Shown here: one piece after another, positions 45,657-54,598 of the stretch | Layout of the letters: the number at the start of each line of letters is the position of its first letter | Numbering within the stretch: position 1 is the first letter of the stretch | Made by a program: the position numbers and the translations under genes | Notes under the pieces: model-generated | What the model saw: only the letters and a program-made list of their open reading frames with translations | The model's database searches: none | What the model was told of the DNA's origin: nothing | Source: Myxococcus fulvus | GTDB lineage: Bacteria; Myxococcota; Myxococcia; Myxococcales; Myxococcaceae | Length of the DNA stretch: 64,000 bases | Direction of reading: 5' to 3' | Assembly (NCBI RefSeq): GCF_900111765.1 | Contig: NZ_FOIB01000002.1 | Location: forward strand, 372,001 to 436,000

Positions 45657-47438
45657 ATGGCGGCAAAACTAGAATGTCCTGAGTGCCGAGGCACGGTGGG
45701 GCGAGACGACTTCCAGTGTGAGCACTGCGGGTTGCTCCTGGACCCGGAGCAGGCCAGCGGGGAGTACGTCGTCACCGAGCCCACCATCGTCCGGGCCATG
45801 CTCTCTCCGCCCCAGCGCACCCGGACCATGGAGCTGCCCCGGCCGCCGCCGCAGAAGGCCGCGGCCCATGACCTGGCCACCGCGCGCTTCACCATTCCCA
45901 TGGATGCGCAGACGGTGCCGCGCCTGCGTGCCGGGTTGGATATCGCGCTGCAGCCGCTGCATCCCTTCGAGGCGCATATCGCGTCGTTCGTCGATGGCGC
46001 CCTCGCGGTGCCGCAGCTCGCGCTCGCGGCGCGGCTGCCCGAAATCGAGGTGAAGGTCGTCCTCAAGGTCCTGCTGGAGCGCGGCGTCGTGGAGCTGCGG
46101 CGCGAGCCGGCCCCGCCGCCGAAGCGCAGCCTCACGGCCGAGATGCCCGTGCTCGACGGCTCCGAATTCCTGGAGCCCGAGGCGCTCGGCGCGGACGAGG
46201 AGCCTTTCACCCTCTGGGACGAGGAGGTCCCCACCCTCTCGGGTGAGTCGCCCGCGCTGCTGATGGCCCTGGGTGACGAGGACGGCCTGACGCCCCTGGC
46301 GCTCGGCGACGAGGAGCCCATCGAGGAGCGTCCGACCCGACGCGACAGGCCCCTGAACACGCCCTCGCATGACGAGTCCGCGAAGCCCTCACGGGACCTG
46401 CGGCCCGGAGCCGCGCCCTCGCATGACGAACGCGCGAAGCCGTCACGGGGCTTGAGTCCCGGCGCAGCGCCCTCGCCCCGTGGGTCCGCGAGCGCTGCTC
46501 TCGGCGAGCACCCTCTGCCCGCCGGCATGGCGCGGCTGCCGGCCGCTCCGCCGGGCATATTCCCCGGAACGGCGTCCCCGCCTCCATCACGGCCAGGGGC
46601 CTTCGACGGAGTGGCGCCCACGCTTGCGCCGCGGACAGAGGCCTTCGCCGAAGTGGATGCCGCATCTGCTCCGCGCTCGTCCAGCGCCGCTGGAGCGCCC
46701 GCGGCGGCACCATCACGGCCCATGGCCTTCGACGGAGCAGCGCCCGCGCACGCTCCACGACCCGCGCGCTCCGCCGGGATGGCACCCGCGCCCGCGTCAC
46801 GGCTCGCTGCCGGGATGGAGCTCCCGCACGCGTCGAGGTCCGCGGTCCCACCGAGTGCTGTCGTCTCCTCGGACGAAGCGCCCACGATGCGGAGCTCGCA
46901 TCCGCAGTTGGGTGGCGCCTCGCGCGTGGTGCACCCAGCCTCTTCCACACAGCCCTCACGGACGCCACCGCCGCTCGGCACTCTCAGCGGCGCGACCACC
47001 CTGCCCGCCGTGCCCTTTCCCGGGATGATGGCCCCCGCGCCCGCCGAGCACGCCACGCGCCCCCAGCGGCCCTCGATGCCGCTGGATGCGCCGCTCCCCG
47101 GCGCGGCGCCTCATTCTCCCGAGGACCTCCTGCAACGCGCCGTGCGCCTGGAGCGCGCCGGACACGTCGAGCGCGCCATCGAGGTCCTCACCAAGGCCAT
47201 CGACCGCGCGCCCGACGCCGCCGCGCTCCACAGCAAGCTGGCCCTCATCCTCATCCACCAGCGCAAGGACTACGCGCAGGCGGCGCGACTGCTGGAACGC
47301 GCAGTCGAGTTGGAGCCGGGCAACACCGTCTTCCAGCAGAACCTGTTGAAGGTGACGGCGCTCTCCGCGGCCAACGCCGGCGAGCGCAAGGACCGCAAGC
47401 CCGGCCTCCTCGCCCGACTTACCGGCAGACGCGGCTGA
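45657..47438 (+). CDS. Zinc-ribbon, wHTH-like and TPR protein of unknown function
   Basis: This 593-residue protein starts at ATG 45657, perhaps leaderless. The zinc ribbon CPEC ... CEHC lies at residues 7-28. Residues about 85-145 (FTIPMDAQTVPRLRAG; LALAARLPEIEVKVVLKVLL) look like a winged-helix fold. Residues 200-480 are Pro/Ala/Ser-rich and disordered. The C-terminus (about 485-570) has TPR motifs (RAIEVLTKAIDRAPDAAALH; AARLLERAVELEPGN). It may be a scaffold; no enzymatic motif is present. Confidence 0.75.
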   Translation: MAAKLECPECRGTVGRDDFQCEHCGLLLDPEQASGEYVVTEPTIVRAMLSPPQRTRTMELPRPPPQKAAAHDLATARFTIPMDAQTVPRLRAGLDIALQPLHPFEAHIASFVDGALAVPQLALAARLPEIEVKVVLKVLLERGVVELRREPAPPPKRSLTAEMPVLDGSEFLEPEALGADEEPFTLWDEEVPTLSGESPALLMALGDEDGLTPLALGDEEPIEERPTRRDRPLNTPSHDESAKPSRDLRPGAAPSHDERAKPSRGLSPGAAPSPRGSASAALGEHPLPAGMARLPAAPPGIFPGTASPPPSRPGAFDGVAPTLAPRTEAFAEVDAASAPRSSSAAGAPAAAPSRPMAFDGAAPAHAPRPARSAGMAPAPASRLAAGMELPHASRSAVPPSAVVSSDEAPTMRSSHPQLGGASRVVHPASSTQPSRTPPPLGTLSGATTLPAVPFPGMMAPAPAEHATRPQRPSMPLDAPLPGAAPHSPEDLLQRAVRLERAGHVERAIEVLTKAIDRAPDAAALHSKLALILIHQRKDYAQAARLLERAVELEPGNTVFQQNLLKVTALSAANAGERKDRKPGLLARLTGRRG

Positions 47439-47522
47439 GGACCTCGTCGCTCAGCGCCCTCGGACCTACGACGACCGCTCGATGCTCGCCCCGCCGACAA
47501 ACGCGGCCGGGCACCCTGCCGC

Positions 47523-47891
47523 TCAGGGTCCTCCGCCGTCCAACAGCCGCTCGGCCTCCTCCAACGAGAAGGCCAAGTAGGCGTCGTAGCCCATCTCGCG
47601 GCTGGTCCGCTCGAAGTGCAGCGCCGCCTCCACCGAGCGCCCCACCACCCGCACCACCCGGCGGAAGCCTCGCGCCTTCGCGGCCTCCATGATGCGCCGC
47701 AGGTGCACCGTGCCCTCGTAGTCCAACGACGTCACGCCCTTCAGGTCCGACAGCAGGTCGAACCGCGGACGCATCCGGTCGATGGCGCTCACCGCGGCGT
47801 CACCGACGCGCTGGGCCTCTTCCTTGTCGACGTCTCCCCAGATGCGCACCACCAGCCGGTTCTTGCCGACGTGGACCTCGACCTCGAACAC
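47523..47891 (-). CDS. STAS-like small protein
   Basis: This 122-residue protein starts at GTG 47891, with GGAGG ten bases upstream. It alternates strands and helices in a STAS/SpoIIAA-like order (LVVRIWGDVDKEEAQRVGDA, then RFDLLSDLKGVTSLDYEG, RRIMEAAKARGFRRVVRV). There is no conserved Ser in the DxS position that anti-sigma antagonists phosphorylate, so the role is open. It is probably cytosolic. Confidence 0.6.
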   Translation of the reverse strand: MFEVEVHVGKNRLVVRIWGDVDKEEAQRVGDAAVSAIDRMRPRFDLLSDLKGVTSLDYEGTVHLRRIMEAAKARGFRRVVRVVGRSVEAALHFERTSREMGYDAYLAFSLEEAERLLDGGGP

Positions 47892-47987
47892 TGGGCACCG
47901 ACCTCCAAGGAAAACCCGATATCCTCTGAGTCAGTCTACTCCTGTAGAAGCACCGGCATCCAGGCTCCTTCCCAGAAGACCCGTCGT

Positions 47988-48698
47988 TCAGATTTCAGCC
48001 ACGCCCTCGCGCTCGGCCCAGCCCTCCAGGCCGTTGGGCAGCCGGATGCGCACGAAGCGCCCCGTCTCCTCGAGCAGGCGCACCTTCAGCCCCGCATGCA
48101 CCTCGAAGATGGAGCGCGCGCCGGGCTGCGGCAGCTCCCGGGCCACCAGGGTGGGAGACAGCACCACCGCTTCATGCACCGTGTCATCCACGTGCGCGTG
48201 CGCGGCCAGCAGGACACCCGAGGGAAGCGCCACGGCGAACAGCAGCACCGCCAGGATGCCCACCACCGTGCGACGCCCTGGCGCGAGCAACCGCCACACC
48301 AGCACGAGCAACAGCGCGCCCACCCACGTGCCCAGGAAGGTCCACGCCACCACGTTGCCGTCCGTGGCCGCCGTCACGCGCGGCAGGAACTCCTCCTCCG
48401 CGGTGGCGCCCACCACCTTGTCCACCTGCCGGGCTCGGGCCACGGCCAGGTTGGCCTCCAGGTCCGGCGCGCGGCCTCCCTGCTTCCGGGCCTGCTCCAG
48501 CGCGAGCACCGCCCGGCCCAAATCCCCGCGCGCCAGGTGCGTGGTGCCCAGGTTGTAGAGCACGTCCGCCCCACCGTGGCCTCGGGACAGGAGCTTCTCG
48601 TAGCCCTCCTGCGCGGCGGCGTAGTCCTCGCGCGCGTAGGCCTCGTTGGCCTTGAGGAAGACGTCCTGCGCCTCTTCCGGCGAGTAGTAGCCGCTCAC
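47988..48698 (-). CDS. batE: BatE-like TPR and SH3-like membrane protein
   Basis: This 236-residue protein starts at GTG 48698, overlapping the batD stop (GTGA). Residues 5-90 form TPR repeats. Two transmembrane segments lie near 118-136 and 142-165. The C-terminus (about 180-236: AGLKVRLLEETGRFVRIRLP) is a bacterial SH3-like domain. It is the last gene of the Bat operon, where BatE-like proteins have this plan. Confidence 0.78.
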   Translation of the reverse strand: MSGYYSPEEAQDVFLKANEAYAREDYAAAQEGYEKLLSRGHGGADVLYNLGTTHLARGDLGRAVLALEQARKQGGRAPDLEANLAVARARQVDKVVGATAEEEFLPRVTAATDGNVVAWTFLGTWVGALLLVLVWRLLAPGRRTVVGILAVLLFAVALPSGVLLAAHAHVDDTVHEAVVLSPTLVARELPQPGARSIFEVHAGLKVRLLEETGRFVRIRLPNGLEGWAEREGVAEI

Positions 48699-50563
48699 GC
48701 CCAGCCCTCCATGGCCGCCACCGCCGCGTCCATCACCTTCTGCCGCGCCGCCGCGTCACCACCGCCGCCGTAGCGGCCCAGGTCGCACGCCTCCAGCACG
48801 TACAGCACCTGCGCGCGTCGCGCGTCCGCCACGCCCGCGGCCTTCATGCGCTCGCCGATGACATCCCGGGTGAGGCCGATGACGGGCCCGCCCAGCCTCG
48901 CGCCCAGGAAGCCCTGCAGCGCCTTCTCCACCTCGGCGTAGAAGGCCCCCGCGTCCGCGCCAGCCTGGAGCTTCTCCGCCTCCACCAGTCGCTTGCGCGC
49001 GGCCTTCGCCTGCTGACGGCTCTTGTCCGACTCGGTGCGCGTCGCCAGCCGGCCTCGCAGTCCGCCGATGAGCGCCACGCCCGCGAGCAACCCCAGCGGC
49101 GCCAGCACCAGCGGAACGAAGAAGCCGCGCTTCCACGGCGGCTCGGACGGCGCGACGAAGCGCGCCTGGTAGCGCACCGGCCTGAGGCCTCCCGCCGTCA
49201 GCACGTTCTTCTGCTCATTGGCCGCGTCCGCCACGTGCGCGGAGGACGTGGGCAGCGACGTGGGGCTGCCCGCCGCGGACTCCACCGTGAGGGTGATGGG
49301 CTCGGTGCGCGCGACCTCGTAGGAGCGGGCGCGCGCGTCGAAGAAGGGGAACTCCAACGCGGGCAGCGTGAAGGTGCCCGTGCGCTGCGGCATCACCAGG
49401 TACTCCACCACGCGGCGGCCCTGCACCTTGTTGCGCTGCGGCGCCACCTTGTCCGTCGTCGTGGGGTCATAGATTTTCAGCGCGGCGGGGCCGGTGAGCT
49501 TCGGCGGGGTGACGTTCTTCACGTTGCCCGTGCCCTCCAGGATGACCTTCACCGTGACGGGCTGGCCCAGCTCCACGCTCGTCGTCGACACGTCCGTGGA
49601 CAGCCGCCACGCGCCCACGTTCGCGTTGGACATGCCCGGCGGCGCACCGGGCGGCAGCGGCGCCACCTTCACCTTGAGCCCGTTGGACACGCGGTGCACG
49701 CGGTGGCCCGCGAACAGGAAGCCCGTGGTGATGTCCGCCTCCGCCGGAGAGATGGCCAGCGAGCCGGCCTTCACCGGGAAGAGCGCGCGGCGGCGCAACA
49801 GGTAGGCGCGGTACGGCACGCCATCCACCACCTTCTGCTCGCCCGACAACTGCGTGGGGCTCTCCACCTCCTCCGTCCAGAAGCCCTCCAACTTGGGCAT
49901 GGTGACGGCGTCCACGCTGGTGAGGTCCACGCGCGAGTAGATGTAGAGCGACAGCGTCACCTGCTCGCCCACGTAGACCTGGTCCCGGTCCAGGCTCGCG
50001 CGAAGGAACAGGTCCGAGTCGCCCCGCGGGATGCTCGGCGTGTCCTCCTCCTCGTCGTTCGCGAACGGGTCCGGCAGGCGCGAGGGGAAGTTCGCGAACG
50101 GGTCCGGCAGCCGCTGCTGATTGCGGCCCGACTGCGCGGGCGCGGGCCCCAGCTTCCCCGGCATCACGACGATCTGCACGGAGTCCGTGCGGTGCGTCTT
50201 GCCCCCCGCCGTCATCTCCGCGGGCGGAATCGTCAGCTTCCCCGTCCGGTTCGCCCGGAGCACCATCACGTACTTGGTGACCTCCTGGATGTTGGCGGGA
50301 CCACCGCCGGACCAAGACACCGAGCGCTGGGTGCTACGCGAGCTGTTGAGGACCTCGAAGTCGTCCGACTGCGGCAGCCGCACCTTCGCGTCCGAGGGCG
50401 CATCCGCCGTCACCACCGTGAGGCGGAAGGCGTCCTCGCTGCCGACCTCCTGCCGGTCCACCGTCTGGTAGAACTCGAGGCCCGCCGCCCACGCCGGCCC
50501 CGAGACCAGCAGGGCCAGCACGGCCAACACCACCCCGGCGCCGAAGCTACCAGTCCTTCTCAT
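48695..50563 (-). CDS. batD: BatD-family protein
   Basis: This 622-residue protein starts at ATG 50563 inside the batC end (17-base overlap). A signal peptide (residues 1-26) precedes several beta-sandwich repeats; the N-terminal one (LEFYQTVDRQEVGSEDAFRL) is characteristic of BatD. A transmembrane helix lies near 480-500, followed by a cytoplasmic helical tail. BatD is the large periplasmic member of the aerotolerance operon. Confidence 0.88.
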   Translation of the reverse strand: MRRTGSFGAGVVLAVLALLVSGPAWAAGLEFYQTVDRQEVGSEDAFRLTVVTADAPSDAKVRLPQSDDFEVLNSSRSTQRSVSWSGGGPANIQEVTKYVMVLRANRTGKLTIPPAEMTAGGKTHRTDSVQIVVMPGKLGPAPAQSGRNQQRLPDPFANFPSRLPDPFANDEEEDTPSIPRGDSDLFLRASLDRDQVYVGEQVTLSLYIYSRVDLTSVDAVTMPKLEGFWTEEVESPTQLSGEQKVVDGVPYRAYLLRRRALFPVKAGSLAISPAEADITTGFLFAGHRVHRVSNGLKVKVAPLPPGAPPGMSNANVGAWRLSTDVSTTSVELGQPVTVKVILEGTGNVKNVTPPKLTGPAALKIYDPTTTDKVAPQRNKVQGRRVVEYLVMPQRTGTFTLPALEFPFFDARARSYEVARTEPITLTVESAAGSPTSLPTSSAHVADAANEQKNVLTAGGLRPVRYQARFVAPSEPPWKRGFFVPLVLAPLGLLAGVALIGGLRGRLATRTESDKSRQQAKAARKRLVEAEKLQAGADAGAFYAEVEKALQGFLGARLGGPVIGLTRDVIGERMKAAGVADARRAQVLYVLEACDLGRYGGGGDAAARQKVMDAAVAAMEGWA

Positions 50564-51527
50564 TGGGCTTCCTCTGCTTCTTCTTCTGCTGGAAACGCCA
50601 GAGCTGGAGATTCTTCTCGTTCTGCTTCATCGCATCCAGCAGGCGCTCCGCCTCCTGCTGGTCCAGGTCCGACGGGCTCACGCCCGCATCCGCGTTCGCC
50701 GACTCCGAGTCGCTCTCCGACTCGCTGCCACCGTCCGCCCCGCCATCCTGCGGGTCGCCATCTCCGTCATCGCCGCCGCCATCCGCGCCGCCGTCGCTGC
50801 CGCCATCGCCCTTCTGCGGAGGACCCTGGTCGCCGCCGTCGCCGCCATCCGCGCCGCCGTCACCCCCGCCGTCCGCGCCACCATCGCCGCCGCCATCCGC
50901 GCCGCCGTCGCTGCCACCATCCTCCGTGCCGCCGTCCGCGCCACCATCCGCGCCGCCGTCGGTGCCACCGTCCACCGGCGCGCCGCCGTCCGCCTTGGTG
51001 CCGCCATCCTCGCCACCATCCGGGCGTCCGCCATCCGTCCCGGAGTCTCCCCCACCGTCCATTCCTCCATCCGCCGAGCTGTCCTGCGGCGGAGGAAGGT
51101 TGCGCAGCACCACCTCGTAGTTGTGCCGGGCCTGCACGTCCTGCGGGTCCAGCGTCAGCGCGCGTCGGTAGGACTTCAGCGCCTCCACCCGGTCCCCCGT
51201 CGTGGCCGCGAGGTTGCCCAGGTTGTACCAGGCCTTCTGCCGCAGGTCGGGCCGGTTGGACTCCGTCACCCCGCGGAACACCTCCTGCGCGTCCTTCACC
51301 CGGCCCAGCTTCGCCAGCGCGTCGCCCCGGTTGAAGTCCACCGTCGGGTCGTGCGGCCGCTCCTTCTTCGCCTCGTCGAAGGCCTTCAGCGCCTCCTCGT
51401 AGTTGCCCGCGAGGTACGCCTCACGCCCCTTCTGCACCATCGGATGGTCGCGCTCCAGCGGCCCCGCGCCCAGCGCCGTCCACGGCAACATGAGCAGCCA
51501 CGCAAGCCCCAGCCACCGCGCGCTCAT
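50547..51527 (-). CDS. batC: BatC-like TPR protein with Asp/Gly-rich repeat
   Basis: This 326-residue protein starts at ATG 51527, overlapping the batB stop (ATGA). The signal peptide is at 1-20. TPR repeats run from about 28 to 145. Residues 150-275 are an Asp/Gly/Ala low-complexity run (DGGADGGDGG), then an acidic and Gln/Lys-rich tail. The TPR part fits BatC. The DGG run is an unusual extension. Confidence 0.82.
   Translation of the reverse strand: MSARWLGLAWLLMLPWTALGAGPLERDHPMVQKGREAYLAGNYEEALKAFDEAKKERPHDPTVDFNRGDALAKLGRVKDAQEVFRGVTESNRPDLRQKAWYNLGNLAATTGDRVEALKSYRRALTLDPQDVQARHNYEVVLRNLPPPQDSSADGGMDGGGDSGTDGGRPDGGEDGGTKADGGAPVDGGTDGGADGGADGGTEDGGSDGGADGGGDGGADGGGDGGADGGDGGDQGPPQKGDGGSDGGADGGGDDGDGDPQDGGADGGSESESDSESANADAGVSPSDLDQQEAERLLDAMKQNEKNLQLWRFQQKKKQRKPNEKDW
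50700..51070 (-). repeat. DGG-coding tandem repeat in batC
   Basis: Repeated units of 9-15 bases (such as GATGGTGGCGCGGACGGC) encode DGGADGG runs. Codon use varies between copies, so the repeat is old and selected at the protein level. Confidence 0.85.
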
Positions 51528-52585
51528 GGCGTCGACCTCCGGCGCGTGGACGGCAACAGCACCATCCCCAACACGAGCAGCACCAGGCCCGGCACCGCGA
51601 AGGTCTGGAAGCGCTCGTCGTAGCGGACCGTCACGCGGCTCTCCAGCTCGCTCTTCTGCATCTGGTCGATGCGCTCCACCACCTGCCCCATGGCCACGCC
51701 GCGCGGCTGGAAGAAGAACGCGCCCCCCGTGGCCTCCGCGATGGCCGTCAGCCCCGCGCGGTCCAGGCGCGTAATCACCGTCTCGCCCGCGCCGTCCTTC
51801 TTGTAGTCCACGAACTCGCCGCGCCGGTCGTACACGGGGATGGGCTCGCCGGACTCGGAGCCCACGCCCACCGTCAGCACCTGCACGCCCGCTTCCTTCA
51901 GCGCGTCGCTGGCCTCGCCCACCTCGCCGACCAAATCTTCGCCGTCCGACAACAGCACCACCACGCGCTCCTTCGAGCCGCGGTCCGCGTTGTCCAACAC
52001 CTGCTTGGACAGCCGGAGCGCCGAGCCCACGTTGGTGCCGCCCTGGGGCATCACCTCCGGGTCCACCGCGCGCAGGAACAGCTTCACCGCCGAGTAGTCC
52101 GACGTCAGCGGCGACTGGATGAACGCATCCCCCGCGAAGACCACCAGGCCCACGCGGTCGCCCTTGAGTTCGTCGAGCAGCGTCGTCAGCTCCAGCTTGG
52201 CGCGCTCCAACCGGCTGGGCTGCACGTCGCGCGCGAGCATGGACTTGGACGCATCCAGCGCCACCACCACGTCGATGCCGCGCCGCTTGGTCAGCTCGCT
52301 CTTCGTTCCACACTGCGGCTGCGCCAGCGCGAAGCCGAACAGCATGAGCCCCAGGCCGTACAGCCCCCCCTGCGTGGCCGGACGCCACACGGAGATGCCC
52401 GGCGTGAAGCGCTCGGCATGCCGCTCATGCAGCACCGCGCGCACGCGCGAGCGACGCCTGAGGGACAGCATGAGCGCGAGCAAGCCCAGGAGGGCCCCCA
52501 GCAGCACCAGGCCGAGGAACACCGGCTGGGCCAGTCCCGCCTGATAGCCGAGCACGGTGAAGCGCCAGGGTTCCACGGGCGTCAC
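51524..52585 (-). CDS. batB: BatB von Willebrand A membrane protein
   Basis: This 353-residue protein starts at GTG 52585, overlapping the batA stop (GTGA). Two N-terminal transmembrane segments precede a VWA domain with the MIDAS motif DASKSM near residue 100 and further metal residues in GGTNVGSAL and LSDGEDLV. A C-terminal hydrophobic helix lies near 330-345. With BatA it forms the metal-binding core of the operon. Confidence 0.92.
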   Translation of the reverse strand: MTPVEPWRFTVLGYQAGLAQPVFLGLVLLGALLGLLALMLSLRRRSRVRAVLHERHAERFTPGISVWRPATQGGLYGLGLMLFGFALAQPQCGTKSELTKRRGIDVVVALDASKSMLARDVQPSRLERAKLELTTLLDELKGDRVGLVVFAGDAFIQSPLTSDYSAVKLFLRAVDPEVMPQGGTNVGSALRLSKQVLDNADRGSKERVVVLLSDGEDLVGEVGEASDALKEAGVQVLTVGVGSESGEPIPVYDRRGEFVDYKKDGAGETVITRLDRAGLTAIAEATGGAFFFQPRGVAMGQVVERIDQMQKSELESRVTVRYDERFQTFAVPGLVLLVLGMVLLPSTRRRSTP

Positions 52586-53592
52586 GGGAAGACCCTCAGG
52601 AAGGTGGAGCGCAGGAGCAGTTCCAGCGCGAGCAGGCCGAAGGCGGCCAGGAGGAACGGATGGAAATCCTCGCGATAGGTGGCGGACGCGCCACCCTCCA
52701 TCAGCTTGGAGCGCTCCAGCGAGTCGAGCACCTTCTGCAGGCCGCGCCTCAAGCCCTCCGGGTCCGTCGCGCGGTAGTACTCGCCGCCCGTGCGGTCCGC
52801 GATGTCCTGCATCAGCTCGGGGTTGATGGGAATCTCCGTCTCGCGCCACACGGTGTTGCCGAACAGGTCCGTGCCCTGCGGGAAGGGCACCTTGCCGCCC
52901 TTGCCCACGAGGATGGTGTAGATGGGCACGTGGAGCGCCTGCGCCATGTTCGCGGAGTCCATGGGCGACAGCTTCCCCGCGTTGTTGTCGCCGTCCGTAA
53001 TCAGCACCACCACGCGGCTCTTCGCCTCCGAGTCGCGCAGGCGGTTGAGCGAGGTGGCCAGCGCGTCACCAATCGCCGTGCCGTCCTCCAGCACGCGGGT
53101 GCGCAGCTGCTTGATGACCTCCTTCAGCACGCCGTAGTCCAGCGTGAGCGGCGCCTGCGTGTACGCCGCGCCCGCGAAGACCACCAGGCCGATGCGGTCA
53201 TTCACGCGGTTGGCGAGGAACTCGGTGAGCACCTCCTTGGCCACGTGCAGGCGGTTCTGCGGACGGAAGTCTCCGGCCTCCATCGACGTGGACAGGTCCA
53301 ACGCCACCACGATGTCGATGCCCTCCACGGACAAGTCCCGCACGCGCGAGTCGCGCACCTGGGGCCGGGCGATGGCGAGCACCGCCGCCGTCACCGCCAC
53401 CACGCGCAAGAGCGGCAACAAGGGCAGCATGTACGTGCGCAGTCCCTTGCCGCTCCTGGCGAACACGTTCGCCGCGGAGAAGCGCAGGGGCGCGCGAGCG
53501 CGACGCTCCCGCCACGCCTGCACCAGGAGGAGCGGGATGAGCAGCAGCCCCCAGAGCGCCTCGGGGTTATTGAACGCGGGGAGCGGCGGCAT
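52582..53592 (-). CDS. batA: BatA von Willebrand A membrane protein
   Basis: This 336-residue protein starts at ATG 53592, overlapping the preceding gene. N-terminal helices (9-27 and 57-75) precede a VWA domain with DLSTSM (MIDAS) near 95, EDGTAIGDAL near 165 and ITDGDNNAG near 194. A C-terminal transmembrane helix lies near 310-330. It forms the typical BatA-BatB pair, and MIDAS residues are intact in both. Confidence 0.92.
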   Translation of the reverse strand: MPPLPAFNNPEALWGLLLIPLLLVQAWRERRARAPLRFSAANVFARSGKGLRTYMLPLLPLLRVVAVTAAVLAIARPQVRDSRVRDLSVEGIDIVVALDLSTSMEAGDFRPQNRLHVAKEVLTEFLANRVNDRIGLVVFAGAAYTQAPLTLDYGVLKEVIKQLRTRVLEDGTAIGDALATSLNRLRDSEAKSRVVVLITDGDNNAGKLSPMDSANMAQALHVPIYTILVGKGGKVPFPQGTDLFGNTVWRETEIPINPELMQDIADRTGGEYYRATDPEGLRRGLQKVLDSLERSKLMEGGASATYREDFHPFLLAAFGLLALELLLRSTFLRVFP

Positions 53593-54598
53593 TGTCGGGA
53601 GCTTGAATCGGCTGGGGCGGAACGTAGGTCTTGTCGACGAGCTCGTAGCCGAACAGGAGCGCGTCACGACAGCTCTCGGGGGAGGCGTCCGCCCGCGCGT
53701 ACTTCACCATGTCCGACTCGGACACGAAGCGCATGAGCTTGTCCTCGGGGAGGTTCGGCGGAGCCAGGCGGCGCAGCGAGGACATCAGCTCGGAGCTGGT
53801 GCACTCCAACGCCTCGAAGCCGTAGCGCTCGCCCAGGTAGCCGCGGACGATTTCGGACAGGCGGAAGTAGTGGTCCTTCACGCGGCCGCGCGCGGGCAGG
53901 TTCTCCGCCTTGAGCGTGTCCAGCGCCTTGCGCGTGCGCACGTCCAGCGGCTGCGGGGGCGGCACGTACACGTGCTTGGGGCGGTTCCTCCACCAGCGCA
54001 AGAGCGCCCACGCCAACAGGCCCGCCGCGAGCGCGCCCAGCAGCGCCAGCACCAGGCGCCACGAGCGGATGGGCACCTCCTGCGGCGGCTGGATGTCGAA
54101 CAGGTCCGCGCCCTGCCCCTCCGCCTCCGGAGGCAGCGTGGACGTCACCTCAATCTGCCGACCCGGCAGCGAGTACTGACGCGGGCCCTCCGGCGTGGCC
54201 ACGTCGAACGCGAGCGCGGGCACCTGCACCGTCCCCAGCGCGAAGGCCGACAGGCGCACCGCGAACGTCGTGGTGGCCGAGTCCGCGCCGTCCTGCCGCT
54301 GGCGCGTCTGGTCGAGGAACTCGAAGTCCCCCGTCTCCTTGGGCACCGCCAGCTCGTAGCGGTGGTCCTTCGGATGGGTGAGCACCACGTGGTACGTGAA
54401 CGGGTCGCCGATGCGCACCTGCTGCGGGTCCACGCGCACCGACACGTCCAGCGGCTGCGTCTGTTCGTGCGTGGGGGCCCCGGGCGGGCTCGCCGCGGCG
54501 GGTGCGGTCCCCTGCGGCGCCTGGGCCCCGGCCGACGACGCGAGCGTCAGCGCGCCCACGCACAGCCCCATCGCGAAGCGCGCCATCCACCGGCTCAT
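53567..54598 (-). CDS. Periplasmic/membrane protein of the Bat operon (BatD-like N-terminus)
   Basis: This 343-residue protein starts at ATG 54598, overlapping the DUF58 stop. Signal peptide at 1-25. A BatD-like beta domain (DVSVRVDPQQVRIGDPFTYHV) near 50-160 is followed by a transmembrane helix at about 178-200, then a cytoplasmic DUF4381-like region (LDTLKAENLPARG near 230; VRGYLGERYG near 255). Related genes sit between DUF58 and BatA in many operons. Confidence 0.75.
   Translation of the reverse strand: MSRWMARFAMGLCVGALTLASSAGAQAPQGTAPAAASPPGAPTHEQTQPLDVSVRVDPQQVRIGDPFTYHVVLTHPKDHRYELAVPKETGDFEFLDQTRQRQDGADSATTTFAVRLSAFALGTVQVPALAFDVATPEGPRQYSLPGRQIEVTSTLPPEAEGQGADLFDIQPPQEVPIRSWRLVLALLGALAAGLLAWALLRWWRNRPKHVYVPPPQPLDVRTRKALDTLKAENLPARGRVKDHYFRLSEIVRGYLGERYGFEALECTSSELMSSLRRLAPPNLPEDKLMRFVSESDMVKYARADASPESCRDALLFGYELVDKTYVPPQPIQAPDNAAAPRVQ

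Noticed and set aside
50700-51070. Regularly repeated DNA that could be taken for a CRISPR array
   Set aside because: The repeat encodes DGG runs in frame with the BatC gene and has no unique spacers.
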